This document shows, one piece after another, positions 27,814-35,154 of a DNA stretch of 37,772 bases. Origin of the DNA: Anaerolineae bacterium (lineage in GTDB: Bacteria > Chloroflexota > Anaerolineae > B4-G1 > SLSP01); assembly GCA_026991395.1 (NCBI GenBank), contig JALXBP010000133.1, forward strand, positions 1 to 37,772. The letters are read 5' to 3'. The position numbers were made by a program, and so were the translations under genes. The notes beneath the pieces are model-generated. The model had not been told where the DNA came from. It did not search any database and saw only the letters and a list, made by a program, of their open reading frames with translations. The first letter of the stretch is position 1; the number at the start of each line of letters is the position of its first letter.

Positions 27814-28430
27814 TCTCGATCTGGGTCGGTCGGCTTTCCGCCTGGGCCTCGACGCCGGCCGTCTGGGGCCTTTTCGTGACGGGAGCGATCATCTACATCG
27901 TCTCCCAGTGGCACGTGCGCCTGGTCGCGCTCCTGGCGCAGTATTTCCTCATCGGCATTCTCTTCAGCCGCCTCTTCGCCGACCGTCCGGAGATGGCGCT
28001 GGTGAAGATGCTCGTCGGCTGGCTGATCTGCGGGGCACTGCACCTGAGCGCCCGCATCCGCGAGGAGGTCAACCCGCGGGAGGCCCCACGCCACGGCAAG
28101 GCAGAGATTCCCTTCCGCCTCGTCACGCTCTTCACGCTGACGGTGGCGGCGGCGATGGCGGCGCAGCACTACCCCCTGCCCTTCGTCCCCCCCGACCTGA
28201 CGCTGGCCTGCTACCTGCTCGCCGTCCTCGCCCTCCTCTTCATCGGCACCGAGGCCGATGCCGTCGTCGTCGGCGTGGGGCTGCTGAACCTGCTGACGGC
28301 GCTGGACCTCTTCTACTCGGCGCAGGACCCGGCCATTCTCGTCACGGGGATGATCCTGATCATCGAGTTGCTCGTCGGGCTGGCCATTTCCTACCTGGCG
28401 GTGCGGCAGGTGCCGGAGGGGGAGCCATGA
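27810..28430 (+). CDS. NuoK/HyfE-like membrane protein (206 aa)
   Basis: ATG 27810 overlaps the previous stop (ATGA), and its own stop overlaps the next start, so the three genes form one tightly coupled operon. There are about six to seven hydrophobic helices: an N-terminal group (VWGLFVTGAIIYIVSQW, LVALLAQYFLIGILF), a polar loop rich in R, E and K, and a C-terminal NuoK-like part. The latter has FIGTEADAVVVGVGLLNLL and, after a D-P loop, GMILIIELLVGLAISYL, where the Glu before GLAI matches a conserved glutamate of NuoK. The size and extra N-terminal helices are more like HyfE of hydrogenase-4 than NuoK (~100 aa). It would form the small ion-path subunit between two antiporter-like subunits. 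The family call is by pattern only. Confidence 0.65.
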   Translation: MISIWVGRLSAWASTPAVWGLFVTGAIIYIVSQWHVRLVALLAQYFLIGILFSRLFADRPEMALVKMLVGWLICGALHLSARIREEVNPREAPRHGKAEIPFRLVTLFTLTVAAAMAAQHYPLPFVPPDLTLACYLLAVLALLFIGTEADAVVVGVGLLNLLTALDLFYSAQDPAILVTGMILIIELLVGLAISYLAVRQVPEGEP

Positions 28431-29836
28431 CCATCGCGGGGCCGTGGGTCATCGTCGGCGTGCCGCTGGTCGTCGCCGCCGCGCTCCAGGTGCTGCGGCG
28501 CTGGACGACGGTGGCCGCCTGGGTGGGGGCCTTCACCGCGGCGGCGATGGGGGCGCTGCTCGTCTTCGCTCCGGCGGATGGGGAGATCGGCCTCGGGCGC
28601 TTGACGCTGGCCCTCTACGAACCGCTCGTCTTCCGCGGGCGCGAGTTGGTCATCGGCGGCTCCGATCCGTGGGCGCTGGCCTTCCTCTTCTTCACGACGG
28701 CGGGGCTGCTCGTCATCGCCTGGCGGCTGCTTCCCCAATCCCTCTTCTTCCCCGCGGCGCTGGCGACGGCGGCGCTCCTGGCCGCGGCGCTGATGGCCTC
28801 GCAGGTCGTCTACGTGGCGCTCTTCATCGAGATGGCGGCGCTGCTCATCGTCTTCCCGCTGCAGGAATCGGGCGGGAGCGGCGGCCTGCGCTATATGACC
28901 TACGCCACGCTCGCCCTGCCGGGGTTGATGGTTACGCAACTGCTGCTCGATCTCTTCGCCGTCTTCCCCAATGACGAGGGGCTGCTGGTTACCTCGGCGG
29001 CGCTGCTCAGCCTCTCCTTCGCCATTCTCTTCGGCGCGGTCCCCTTCCAAAGCTGGCTTTCCACCGTCGCCACCGACGGTTCGCCGCCCGTCGTTACCTT
29101 CATCTTCACCGCCCAGTTGGGCACCGTCTGGTTCATGCTCCTCGACTACCTGCAGACCTATCTCTGGCTGGAGCGGCAGGCGGCCCTGGGCACGATGCTC
29201 ACCAACTTGGGGATCGTGATGATCGTCCTGGGCGGCCTGCTGGCCGCGGCGCAGCGGCGCTTGGGGCGGCTCGTCGGCTACGCGATGCTGGCCGACAACG
29301 GCGCGATGCTCCTCGCCCTGGGCAGTGAGCGGACGGAGGGGATGGCGCTGGCGATGCTCATCCTCCTCGCGCGGCCCCTGGCCTTGGGGCTGATGACGCT
29401 GGGCCTGCAGGGGCTGCGCGACTTCGGTCAGGGCAGCGATGCGCACGAACGGCTGATGGGGGCCGCCTGGCACGTCCCCTGGCGGGCGGCGGCCTTCCTC
29501 ATCGGCGGGGTGGCGATGGCGGGCTTCCCCGTCTCGCCGGGCTTTGCGGCGCGCTGGGGACTGTACCACCTGCTCGCCCGCCGGAGCTTCTTCCTCACCA
29601 CGGCGGCGCTGCTCGGCAGTGCGGGGGTGATGTTGGGCGTCGTCGGGGCCATCCGCGCCCTGCTGACGCCGGAAAAGCCCGTCGGCGGGCGTCCCGTAAC
29701 CGTTGCCGAGGACCGCGTCGTCATCGTGCTCGTGGTCGCGCTCATCGTGGCGACCGTCCTCCTCGGCCTCTTCCCGCAGACGTTGGGCAGGACGGCGCTC
29801 CATCTGGCCGAAGGCTACACCTTCTTCGGCCCGTAG
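28427..29836 (+). CDS. NuoN/M-like proton-antiporter-family membrane subunit
   Basis: 469 aa. ATG 28427 overlaps the preceding stop, with GGAGGGGGAG just upstream. About 13-14 hydrophobic helices. Recognisable Proton_antipo_M features: YVALFIEMAALLIVF, which keeps the TM5 Glu; LRYMTYATLALPGLM; and FGAVPFQSWLSTVATDGSPP, the counterpart of K...PFH.W.PD....P. The TM7 lysine position is Leu. Later helices carry QRRLGRLVGYAMLADNGAMLL and GVAMAGFPVSPGFAARWGLY, both typical of NuoN/M. It is probably a partner of the 514-aa subunit. A histidine kinase follows 12 bp after the stop, suggesting a link between membrane energetics and signalling. Confidence 0.8.
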   Translation: MTIAGPWVIVGVPLVVAAALQVLRRWTTVAAWVGAFTAAAMGALLVFAPADGEIGLGRLTLALYEPLVFRGRELVIGGSDPWALAFLFFTTAGLLVIAWRLLPQSLFFPAALATAALLAAALMASQVVYVALFIEMAALLIVFPLQESGGSGGLRYMTYATLALPGLMVTQLLLDLFAVFPNDEGLLVTSAALLSLSFAILFGAVPFQSWLSTVATDGSPPVVTFIFTAQLGTVWFMLLDYLQTYLWLERQAALGTMLTNLGIVMIVLGGLLAAAQRRLGRLVGYAMLADNGAMLLALGSERTEGMALAMLILLARPLALGLMTLGLQGLRDFGQGSDAHERLMGAAWHVPWRAAAFLIGGVAMAGFPVSPGFAARWGLYHLLARRSFFLTTAALLGSAGVMLGVVGAIRALLTPEKPVGGRPVTVAEDRVVIVLVVALIVATVLLGLFPQTLGRTALHLAEGYTFFGP

Positions 29837-29848
29837 GGGGAGGGGGCG

Positions 29849-31468
29849 ATGGCGCTGCTCTATGTCGATTACCGCGTCCGCCAGCGGGATCACCTCATCC
29901 GCCTCGTCAAGGCGATGGTCTCGCGGCTGAACCTGCGGGCCGTCCTGCGGATGACGTTGGAGAGCGCGGTGGAGATGCTCTACGGCAGCGTCGGGCTGAT
30001 CGCGCTGCGCCGCGAGGGCGATCTCTTCACCTTCGCCGCCACCTACGGCATCCCGCCCGCCGTCGCGGAATCCTTCCGCCCGATGCTGGAGGGGCTGAGC
30101 TATCGGGAGGGACGTTTGCACATCCCCCCGGAGTTGATGGAGGAGGTCGCCCGCGAGACGGGGCTGCTCCTCCGGCAGATGGTCGCCTTGCCGCTGCTCG
30201 TCGAGGGCAATCTGCTGGGGGTCATCTTCGTCTTCCGTCCGCACAGCGCGCGGTTCACGCCCGATGACGAGGCGATCCTGGCCGTCTTCGCCGACTATGC
30301 GGCCATCGCCGTCTACAATGCCCGTCTCTACGAGGCCGTTGACGCGGAGCGGATGCGGCTCAACGCGCTGCTGGAGGTGAGCGCCGACGGGATTATGATC
30401 TTGGGTCCCGACCTGCGCATCGAGCGCTTCAACGCCGCCTTCGCCGCGCTGACGGGGTGGCCTGCTGCGGAGGCCAGGGGCCGCCCCTACGATGAGGTCG
30501 TCGTCTGGGCGCGGCGCAGCGCCCCGCAGACGCTACGCCACCTGGTCGCGGAAGGCTGGCCGCCCGATCACCCCAGTCTCTACGTGGAAGGCGACCTGCG
30601 CCGACGGAACGGGAGCCTGGTCGGCGTCGGCATCACCTACGCCCCGCTCCTGACGCGGCGCGGCAAGCTGATGAACATCATCGCCGTGGCCCGCGACATC
30701 AGCCACTTCCGCGAGGCGGACAAGCTGAAGGAGACCTTCATCTCCATCGTCTCCCACGAGTTGAAGACGCCCGTCGCCATCATCCGCGGCTATGCCGAAA
30801 CGCTCCTCCGACCGGAGGCGCGGCGCGACGAGGCGCTGACGGAGGAGATGCTCTCCGCCATCGTCGAGGAGACCGACCGCCTGGCGCGGCTCGTGGACGA
30901 TCTGCTCGATGCCTCGCGGCTGCAGGCGGGGGGCATTCCCCTCAAGGAGATCGGCGAGGTCGATCTGGCGGCCATCGTCCGCCGTGTCGTCGAACGTTAC
31001 CGCCTGCAGACGGATCGGCACACGATCGTGCTCGACCTCCCCGCGGACTTCCCCATCATCCGCGGCGATGCGCGGCGGCTGGAGCAGGTCTTCGACAATC
31101 TCCTCTCCAACGCCATCAAGTACTCGCCGCGCGGGGGGACGATCGTCGTGCGCGGCGAAGTCCACCCCGCCGAAGTGCGCCTCTCCGTCAGCGATGAGGG
31201 CGTCGGCATCCCCCTCGAGGAGCAGGACAACATCTTCCAGCGTTTCTACCGCGTGGAAAGTCCGGAGACGCGGGCGGTGGCGGGTACCGGCTTGGGGCTT
31301 TACCTGACGCGGGCGATCGTCCAGGCCCACGGCGGGCGCATTTGGGTGAAGAGCGCGCCGGGCAAAGGCTCCACCTTCACCGTGGCCCTCCCCCTGCAGA
31401 CGGACCTGGCTCTCCGCGGCGGTCAGTCGGCGAAGAAGCCGCCGCCTATCACCTCCTCGCCGCGGTAG
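29849..31468 (+). CDS. Soluble GAF-PAS sensor histidine kinase
   Basis: 539 aa with GGGGGAGGGGG directly upstream, 12 bp after the NuoN-like gene. Residues ~20-165: GAF domain (MLYGSVGLIALRREGD, MVALPLLVEGNLLGVIF, FADYAAIAVYNARLYEAV). ~165-290: PAS domain (ALLEVSADGIMILGPDLRIERFN, ALTGWPAAEARG). ~293-360: HisKA with phospho-acceptor His303 in SHELKTP. ~400-515: HATPase_c with NLLSNAIKYSP (N box), DEGVGIP (G1), FQRFYRVE and GTGLGLYL (G2). It has no membrane helix, so it reads a cytoplasmic signal (redox, ligand) or acts through the membrane subunits encoded before it. No canonical response regulator is adjacent; the nearest regulator, at 32,466, has a degenerate receiver. The 3' end overlaps mnmA by 46 bp on the other strand. 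Confidence 0.92.
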   Translation: MALLYVDYRVRQRDHLIRLVKAMVSRLNLRAVLRMTLESAVEMLYGSVGLIALRREGDLFTFAATYGIPPAVAESFRPMLEGLSYREGRLHIPPELMEEVARETGLLLRQMVALPLLVEGNLLGVIFVFRPHSARFTPDDEAILAVFADYAAIAVYNARLYEAVDAERMRLNALLEVSADGIMILGPDLRIERFNAAFAALTGWPAAEARGRPYDEVVVWARRSAPQTLRHLVAEGWPPDHPSLYVEGDLRRRNGSLVGVGITYAPLLTRRGKLMNIIAVARDISHFREADKLKETFISIVSHELKTPVAIIRGYAETLLRPEARRDEALTEEMLSAIVEETDRLARLVDDLLDASRLQAGGIPLKEIGEVDLAAIVRRVVERYRLQTDRHTIVLDLPADFPIIRGDARRLEQVFDNLLSNAIKYSPRGGTIVVRGEVHPAEVRLSVSDEGVGIPLEEQDNIFQRFYRVESPETRAVAGTGLGLYLTRAIVQAHGGRIWVKSAPGKGSTFTVALPLQTDLALRGGQSAKKPPPITSSPR

Positions 31469-32469
31469 AAGACGGCGGACTGCCCCGGCGCGAGGCCGCG
31501 TTGTGGCCGCGCGAAGCGCAGTCGCCAGCCCTCCTCCTCCCGTTCGAGCGTGGCCGCCGCCAGCGGCGCGCGGTGGCGAATGCGTACCTGCAGCGGTAGC
31601 GGCAGCGCTTCCGGCTCCCCGGCGGTGAAGACGACCGCTTCCAGCGCCGCCGTTTCGCGCAGGAGGGCGGAAAGCGGCCCCACGATCAGCGTGCGGGTTG
31701 CCTGCTCCATCCCCACGACGTAGAGCCGCTCGTCGCTGCCGACGCCCAGCCCTTTCCGCTGCCCGATGGTGTAGGCCGGCAGGCCGCGGTGCTCTCCCAC
31801 CACCCTGCCATCCGTGGTCACGATGGGGCCGGGGCGGAAGGCGTCCGGACGGCGGTCGCGCAGGAAGCGGCGGTAATCCCCCTCGGCGATGAAGCAGAGG
31901 TCCTGGCTGTCGCGCCGTTCGGCGACGAGGGGGAGGGCGCGGTCGCGGGCCAGCGCCCGCACCTCGGCCTTCGAGCGCATCTCCCCCAAGGGGAGCAGGA
32001 GGCGGCGCAGCATCGATTGGGGGAGGCGGTAGAGGAAGTAGCTCTGGTCGCGCCGCGGATCGCGGCCTGCGAGGAGGTGGACCGTGCCGTCCGCCTCCCG
32101 CCGGAGACGCGCGTAGTGGCCGGTCGCGATCCATTGGGCACCGAGGCGGTTGGCCTCGGCGAGCAGCGCCCACAGCTTGACCTGGGGGTTGCAGAGGACG
32201 CAGGGATTCGGCGTGCGTCCGGTCGAGTAGGCTTCGATGAACGGTTCGACGATGCGCTGCCGGAAGCGTTCGCTCAGATCGACGGTGCGCCAGGGCAGGT
32301 GGAGGTGCTCGGCCACGGCCTGTGCAGCGCTCAGCGCCGTCTCCGCCGCGGGTGGCCACAGGCGCAAGGTTACGGCGTAAGGCTCGTAACCGGCTTCGAG
32401 GAGGAGGACGGCGGCTACGGCGCTATCCACGCCGCCGCTCAGCCCGAGCACGACGCGGGGCTTCGTCAT
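31423..32469 (-). CDS. mnmA: tRNA-specific 2-thiouridylase MnmA
   Basis: 348 aa. ATG 32469-32467 overlaps the stop of the upstream regulator gene (ATGA), and no separate Shine-Dalgarno is seen, so coupled translation is likely. It catalyses ATP-dependent 2-thiolation of U34 in tRNA-Lys/Glu/Gln. Motifs: PP-loop GLSGGVDSAVAA near the N-terminus; TPNPCVLCN with the first catalytic Cys; ATGHYAR; DQSYFLYRLPQ; SQDLCFI with the second catalytic Cys; and YTIGQRKGLG. A C-terminal beta domain ends RPQRGLAPGQSAVFYRGEEV. Length and motifs are normal for the family. The unusual aspects are its coupling to an OmpR-type regulator and its convergent 46-bp overlap with the histidine-kinase gene. Confidence 0.95.
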   Translation of the reverse strand: MTKPRVVLGLSGGVDSAVAAVLLLEAGYEPYAVTLRLWPPAAETALSAAQAVAEHLHLPWRTVDLSERFRQRIVEPFIEAYSTGRTPNPCVLCNPQVKLWALLAEANRLGAQWIATGHYARLRREADGTVHLLAGRDPRRDQSYFLYRLPQSMLRRLLLPLGEMRSKAEVRALARDRALPLVAERRDSQDLCFIAEGDYRRFLRDRRPDAFRPGPIVTTDGRVVGEHRGLPAYTIGQRKGLGVGSDERLYVVGMEQATRTLIVGPLSALLRETAALEAVVFTAGEPEALPLPLQVRIRHRAPLAAATLEREEEGWRLRFARPQRGLAPGQSAVFYRGEEVIGGGFFAD

Positions 32470-33146
32470 CGGGAGGCTGCTGTCGGCTCCGTCTCTTCGC
32501 GCCGCGAGAGGCGGTAGCCGTACCGTCGGCGTGTTTCCAGCACGAAGGGCGCTTCCAGCTTGCGCAGGGCGCGGCGGAGCCAGTGGATGTGGACATCCAT
32601 CGTGCGCGTGTTGCCCACATAATCGGTCCCCCACACTTCCTGCATCAGCCAGGCGCGCTGCAGAAGCCGCTCCGGCGCGCGGAGGAAGGCGGCCATCAAA
32701 GCCGCCTGCCGCGGGGTGAGGCGGACTTCGCGCCCGTCCCAGCACAGCGTGTGCGAGGTCATTCCCAGGCAGAGGCCCTCCCATCGGAGGACGTAAGCGT
32801 CGTGCGGCGAAAAGAGCCTCGTGAGCACGTTGCGCAGACGCCGCGGCGTCAGCGGGGGGGCGAGCATCTCATCGGGGGGCGGATGGCCGTCCGCTTCCCC
32901 CTTCCTGCCGAGGAGGTAGAGCAGGAGTACGTCGGGCCAGCGGGCGCGGCTGTCTTCGACGAAGCGGTGGAGATCGAAGCGGACGGAGGGCAGGTGCAGG
33001 ATGATCAGGTCGGGGGGGCGGTCTTGCATCAACGCCTCGCGGCGTCCACGGGCGACGTGGACGTCGTAATCGTCCTGCAGAGCCGACAGCAGGGTCCTTT
33101 CCGGCGTGCGTCGGCGGATGACGAAGAGCACTTGACGGCGCTCCAA
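32466..33146 (-). CDS. OmpR/PhoB-type winged-helix regulator with degenerate receiver domain
   Basis: The track ORF starts at 33248, but a TATAAT box on this strand at 33198-33193 overlaps the in-frame ATG at 33194. Translation should therefore start downstream. TTG 33146 (226 aa, after a G-rich GGAGG stretch) is preferred; GTG 33131 is an alternative. Residues ~1-115 resemble a receiver fold, but the residues for phosphotransfer are lost: FVIRRRTPER in place of the acidic pair, PDLIILHLPSV with His for the phospho-Asp, and Pro where the Lys of KP is expected. Residues ~125-220 form an intact winged helix (VRLTPRQAALMAAFLRAPERLL, VWGTDYVGNTRTMDVHIHWLRRAL, RYGYRLS). It is thus probably a phosphorylation-independent DNA-binding regulator. 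It is coupled to mnmA. Confidence 0.85.
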   Translation of the reverse strand: MERRQVLFVIRRRTPERTLLSALQDDYDVHVARGRREALMQDRPPDLIILHLPSVRFDLHRFVEDSRARWPDVLLLYLLGRKGEADGHPPPDEMLAPPLTPRRLRNVLTRLFSPHDAYVLRWEGLCLGMTSHTLCWDGREVRLTPRQAALMAAFLRAPERLLQRAWLMQEVWGTDYVGNTRTMDVHIHWLRRALRKLEAPFVLETRRRYGYRLSRREETEPTAASR

Positions 33147-33192
33147 CCCCTCCCCCCCGAATGAAGTCGGACCGACAACGGGCCGCCTTCCC

Positions 33193-33220
33193 ATTATAGC
33201 CTCCCCGGCAGGGAGGACAA
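33193..33220 (-). promoter_or_regulatory. Promoter of the regulator-mnmA operon
   Basis: On the minus strand TTGTCC (33220-33215), 16 nt, then a perfect TATAAT (33198-33193). The start would fall near 33,186, giving a leader of about 40 nt to TTG 33146. Its -35 is only 21 bp from the -35 of the divergent cassette promoter. Confidence 0.65.
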
Positions 33221-33241
33221 GGAGGGGAGATGGCGTGGCGC

Positions 33242-33270
33242 TTGACAACCTTATGAAGGCGGGCTATATT
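33242..33270 (+). promoter_or_regulatory. Strong promoter reading into the cassette array (Pc-like)
   Basis: A perfect TTGACA (33242-33247), 17 nt, then TATATT (33265-33270, 5 of 6 matches). The first cassette gene starts 188 nt downstream, and no other plus-strand gene lies between. The stretch 33,271-33,431 holds no gene or RNA I can recognise. The function resembles the cassette promoter of integrons, though here it lies beside a chromosomal regulator and not inside an intI gene. Confidence 0.65.
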
Positions 33271-33431
33271 TTACTTGGGGCGTGGTGCAAGGCAGGAATT
33301 TTCCCTTGTCGAGGGCCATACGTGGCGAGGGGGTGGCCTGAATGCAGCGGACAGGTCGTCTGTGGGGCTGAAGAGGGGGAAGGCAGTAGTTGTGCTGTGT
33401 GATGGTGGATCAGATTTGCCTCTAATTATAA

Positions 33432-33438
33432 GTTAGGC
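33432..33438 (+). other. Left cassette boundary GTTAGGC (attI-like or solo R' core)
   Basis: GTTAGGC matches the R' consensus GTTRRRY and precedes the first cassette gene by 20 nt. The context ATTATAAGTTAGGC resembles the end of a classical attI site, where a short A-rich stretch comes before GTTAGGC. No convincing R'' partner or long inverted repeat is seen upstream, so it is either attI-like or a remnant. Confidence 0.5.
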
Positions 33439-33457
33439 GAGCAAGAGGAATGCAAAA

Positions 33458-34357
33458 GTGACCGTATACGAGCTTTACCACGATGAATCTATGGAAAATG
33501 GATACTGGCATGGCATCTTACTGGTTCCGGCGGAGAAAAAGCCATTATTGCTTGAATACCTTGGGAAAGCGCGCCATAATACTGGTTATCGTGACCCCTT
33601 GGGCATAAAGAAGGTGAAGAGAAATAACCGAGTTTTTGATTGTGCTTCATCATGGGTGCAACTTGGGCTGGGTTTCATGCGCTCTCGTGCTAAAACGCAG
33701 CCATTTTCCGTGTCACTTGGAAAACAAGGGAGGCAACGAATTCTTATCAACTTGCCGCAAGGCGCAATAGGAACTAAATTTATATTGTTTCGGGAACGTG
33801 ATAACCATAAAGCAATGACAGGCTACCCTGATAGGGCGAGTAAGATTGAGACAACATTCCGTTTTGGAATTAAAGGTGGTTTGCACTTCTTGGGGTCGGA
33901 CGAGCAACCTATTCACATTGAGAAAATGCACTTTGATGGTCACAAGCATCATCTCAGGCATTTGGACCGCAATCGCATTGTAGGACGATTGCAGGGGTTA
34001 CGAAGATATTGTAGTATCTCGTCACGACCGGATATTATTGATGATAGATCGTCGGATCACAGGGCAGAAGACGCGCAAAGTTATGAGGATTGTCAGTTGT
34101 TGCAATTGACGGACCTGTTGATAGGGAGTTTCAGGACTGCATTAGGGGTTGTAACTAGAGATATTCACAAAGAGTTGGCTCGACTACCTAAAGAATTAAT
34201 CTTAGACTACCAAAAGGGCTATGCCAGGATGAGAAACAGTAGGTGGTTCAGTTCCTTTTGGTTGAGTGAGTGTTTCCTTCAAAGCGATGGATGGCACTTC
34301 CAAACCTTGGAATTTGTTGAGGGCGATACAGATGTGAAACAATTATCTTTGCTGTAA
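33458..34357 (+). CDS. DUF3800-family protein (cassette 1)
   Basis: 299 aa from GTG 33458, with AGAGGA 9 nt upstream; the ATG at 33450 is out of frame and stops at once. The N-terminus MTVYELYHDESMENG carries the D-E-S motif and the C-terminal region has QLLQLTDLLIGSF. Both are hallmarks of DUF3800, an RNase-H-like fold found in many mobile and defence-associated loci. The invariant acidic residues of the family appear to be present. The gene is AT-rich (codons such as gat, aaa, ttt) compared with genes left of 33,200, which points to recent transfer. It lies between a GTTAGGC core and an attC site, so it is a complete integron-type cassette. Its molecular activity is unproven; a nuclease-like role is inference from the fold. 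Confidence 0.82.
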   Translation: MTVYELYHDESMENGYWHGILLVPAEKKPLLLEYLGKARHNTGYRDPLGIKKVKRNNRVFDCASSWVQLGLGFMRSRAKTQPFSVSLGKQGRQRILINLPQGAIGTKFILFRERDNHKAMTGYPDRASKIETTFRFGIKGGLHFLGSDEQPIHIEKMHFDGHKHHLRHLDRNRIVGRLQGLRRYCSISSRPDIIDDRSSDHRAEDAQSYEDCQLLQLTDLLIGSFRTALGVVTRDIHKELARLPKELILDYQKGYARMRNSRWFSSFWLSECFLQSDGWHFQTLEFVEGDTDVKQLSLL

Positions 34358-34362
34358 TACTT

Positions 34363-34489
34363 GCCTAACCACGGCTTCGCCTGACCCGCCTCCAGCGGCG
34401 GGTAAGCGACACGAAATTTGCCCGCTGTGATTCTAGTCGAAGTTTCTCAGATTGCCCGTTCCGGCGGGCAGGAGAGCCCAGCGTTAAGT
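34363..34489 (+). other. attC recombination site 1 (127 bp)
   Basis: It starts 5 bp after the DUF3800 stop with R'' GCCTAAC (34363-34369) and ends with R' GTTAAGT (34483-34489). The arms form an imperfect inverted repeat: the left side reads ...GGCTTCGCCTGACCCGCC and the reverse complement of the right side ...GGGCTCTCCTGCCCGCC. Length is in the range of VCR-type attC sites. Confidence 0.8.
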
Positions 34490-34523
34490 ATTTGGAAAAT
34501 TTCCTTCCGCAGGAGGTCGACTT

Positions 34524-34952
34524 ATGAGTGATGTTAAGGTGTATATCTCAGGAGCATTGACCAATGCTCCGAACCTAAAAGAACTACGTTCTTTCTATGA
34601 AGATATTGGTGCACTTTGTCGCGAACTTGCTATGGAACCTTATCTGCCTCACAAGTTTTCAGACCCGGAGCTCAACCCTGATCTTTCTCCAAGGCAGGTT
34701 TATGAGCAGGACAAGAAGCGTGTCCTCAGCTCAGATCTGGTGATTGCCTATGTAGGGGTCCCTTCGCTTGGTGTCGGGATGGAAATAGCCTATGCTGATG
34801 AGCACGACATTCCAGTGATTTTGGTTTACCCTGAAGGCGCCCGTGTATCAAGATTGGTGAGGGGTCTTCCCTCACGTATACTGATAGACGAAGTGCGATT
34901 TACCTCTAAGGAAGAAGCGCTATCACAGATCAGGAAAATTCTTACCGGGTAG
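34524..34952 (+). CDS. Nucleoside 2-deoxyribosyltransferase-like protein (cassette 2, gene 1)
   Basis: 142 aa with AGGAGG 8 nt upstream. Rossmann-like fold of the nucleoside 2-deoxyribosyltransferase superfamily: VYISGALTNA at the N-terminus, then SPRQVYEQDKKRVLSSDLVIAYV, and SLGVGMEIAYADEHDIPVIL. The Glu in GVGMEIAYA corresponds to the usual catalytic glutamate. The family transfers or hydrolyses N-glycosidic bonds of deoxynucleosides or nucleotides, and related domains occur as effectors in some retron-type defence systems. It shares a cassette with a dCTP-deaminase/dUTPase-like gene, so a joint action on nucleotide pools is inferred. After the stop, 34,953-35,154 has no clear gene; a 24-codon open stretch (LKSGIEEEDAERVIECC) from 34,958 may be a remnant. 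Confidence 0.8.
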   Translation: MSDVKVYISGALTNAPNLKELRSFYEDIGALCRELAMEPYLPHKFSDPELNPDLSPRQVYEQDKKRVLSSDLVIAYVGVPSLGVGMEIAYADEHDIPVILVYPEGARVSRLVRGLPSRILIDEVRFTSKEEALSQIRKILTG

Positions 34953-35154
34953 TTTATTTGAAGAGTGGAATTGAAGAAGAAGATGCGGAGCGTGTGATAG
35001 AGTGTTGTGCTGGCTTCATCAACAGGGTGTAATTCCCTAGCGAGTTTATGTTGGAGTATGAAAAACAGGTGATTTGATGTGATCCTCAGTACCAGTTTAT
35101 ATCGAGTATCAGGGGTAATCGTTATCTATGCGTTTTAAAAGAGGAGCATAGACT

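Noticed and set aside
28391-30244. 617-aa minus-strand ORF opposite the NuoN-like gene and kinase
   Set aside because: Charged low-complexity shadow; the plus strand carries clear domains.
30533-32359. 608-aa minus-strand ORF
   Set aside because: Part lies antisense to the kinase and part is out of frame with mnmA, which has all expected motifs in its own frame.
33271-33431. Possible small RNA or tRNA after the cassette promoter
   Set aside because: No tRNA-like cloverleaf or strong hairpin with T-run could be drawn by eye.
34953-35154. Possible attC between the deoxyribosyltransferase-like and deaminase-like genes (GTTGGAG at 35050)
   Set aside because: No R'' box and no inverted arms were found in the 200 bp, so I treat the two genes as one cassette.
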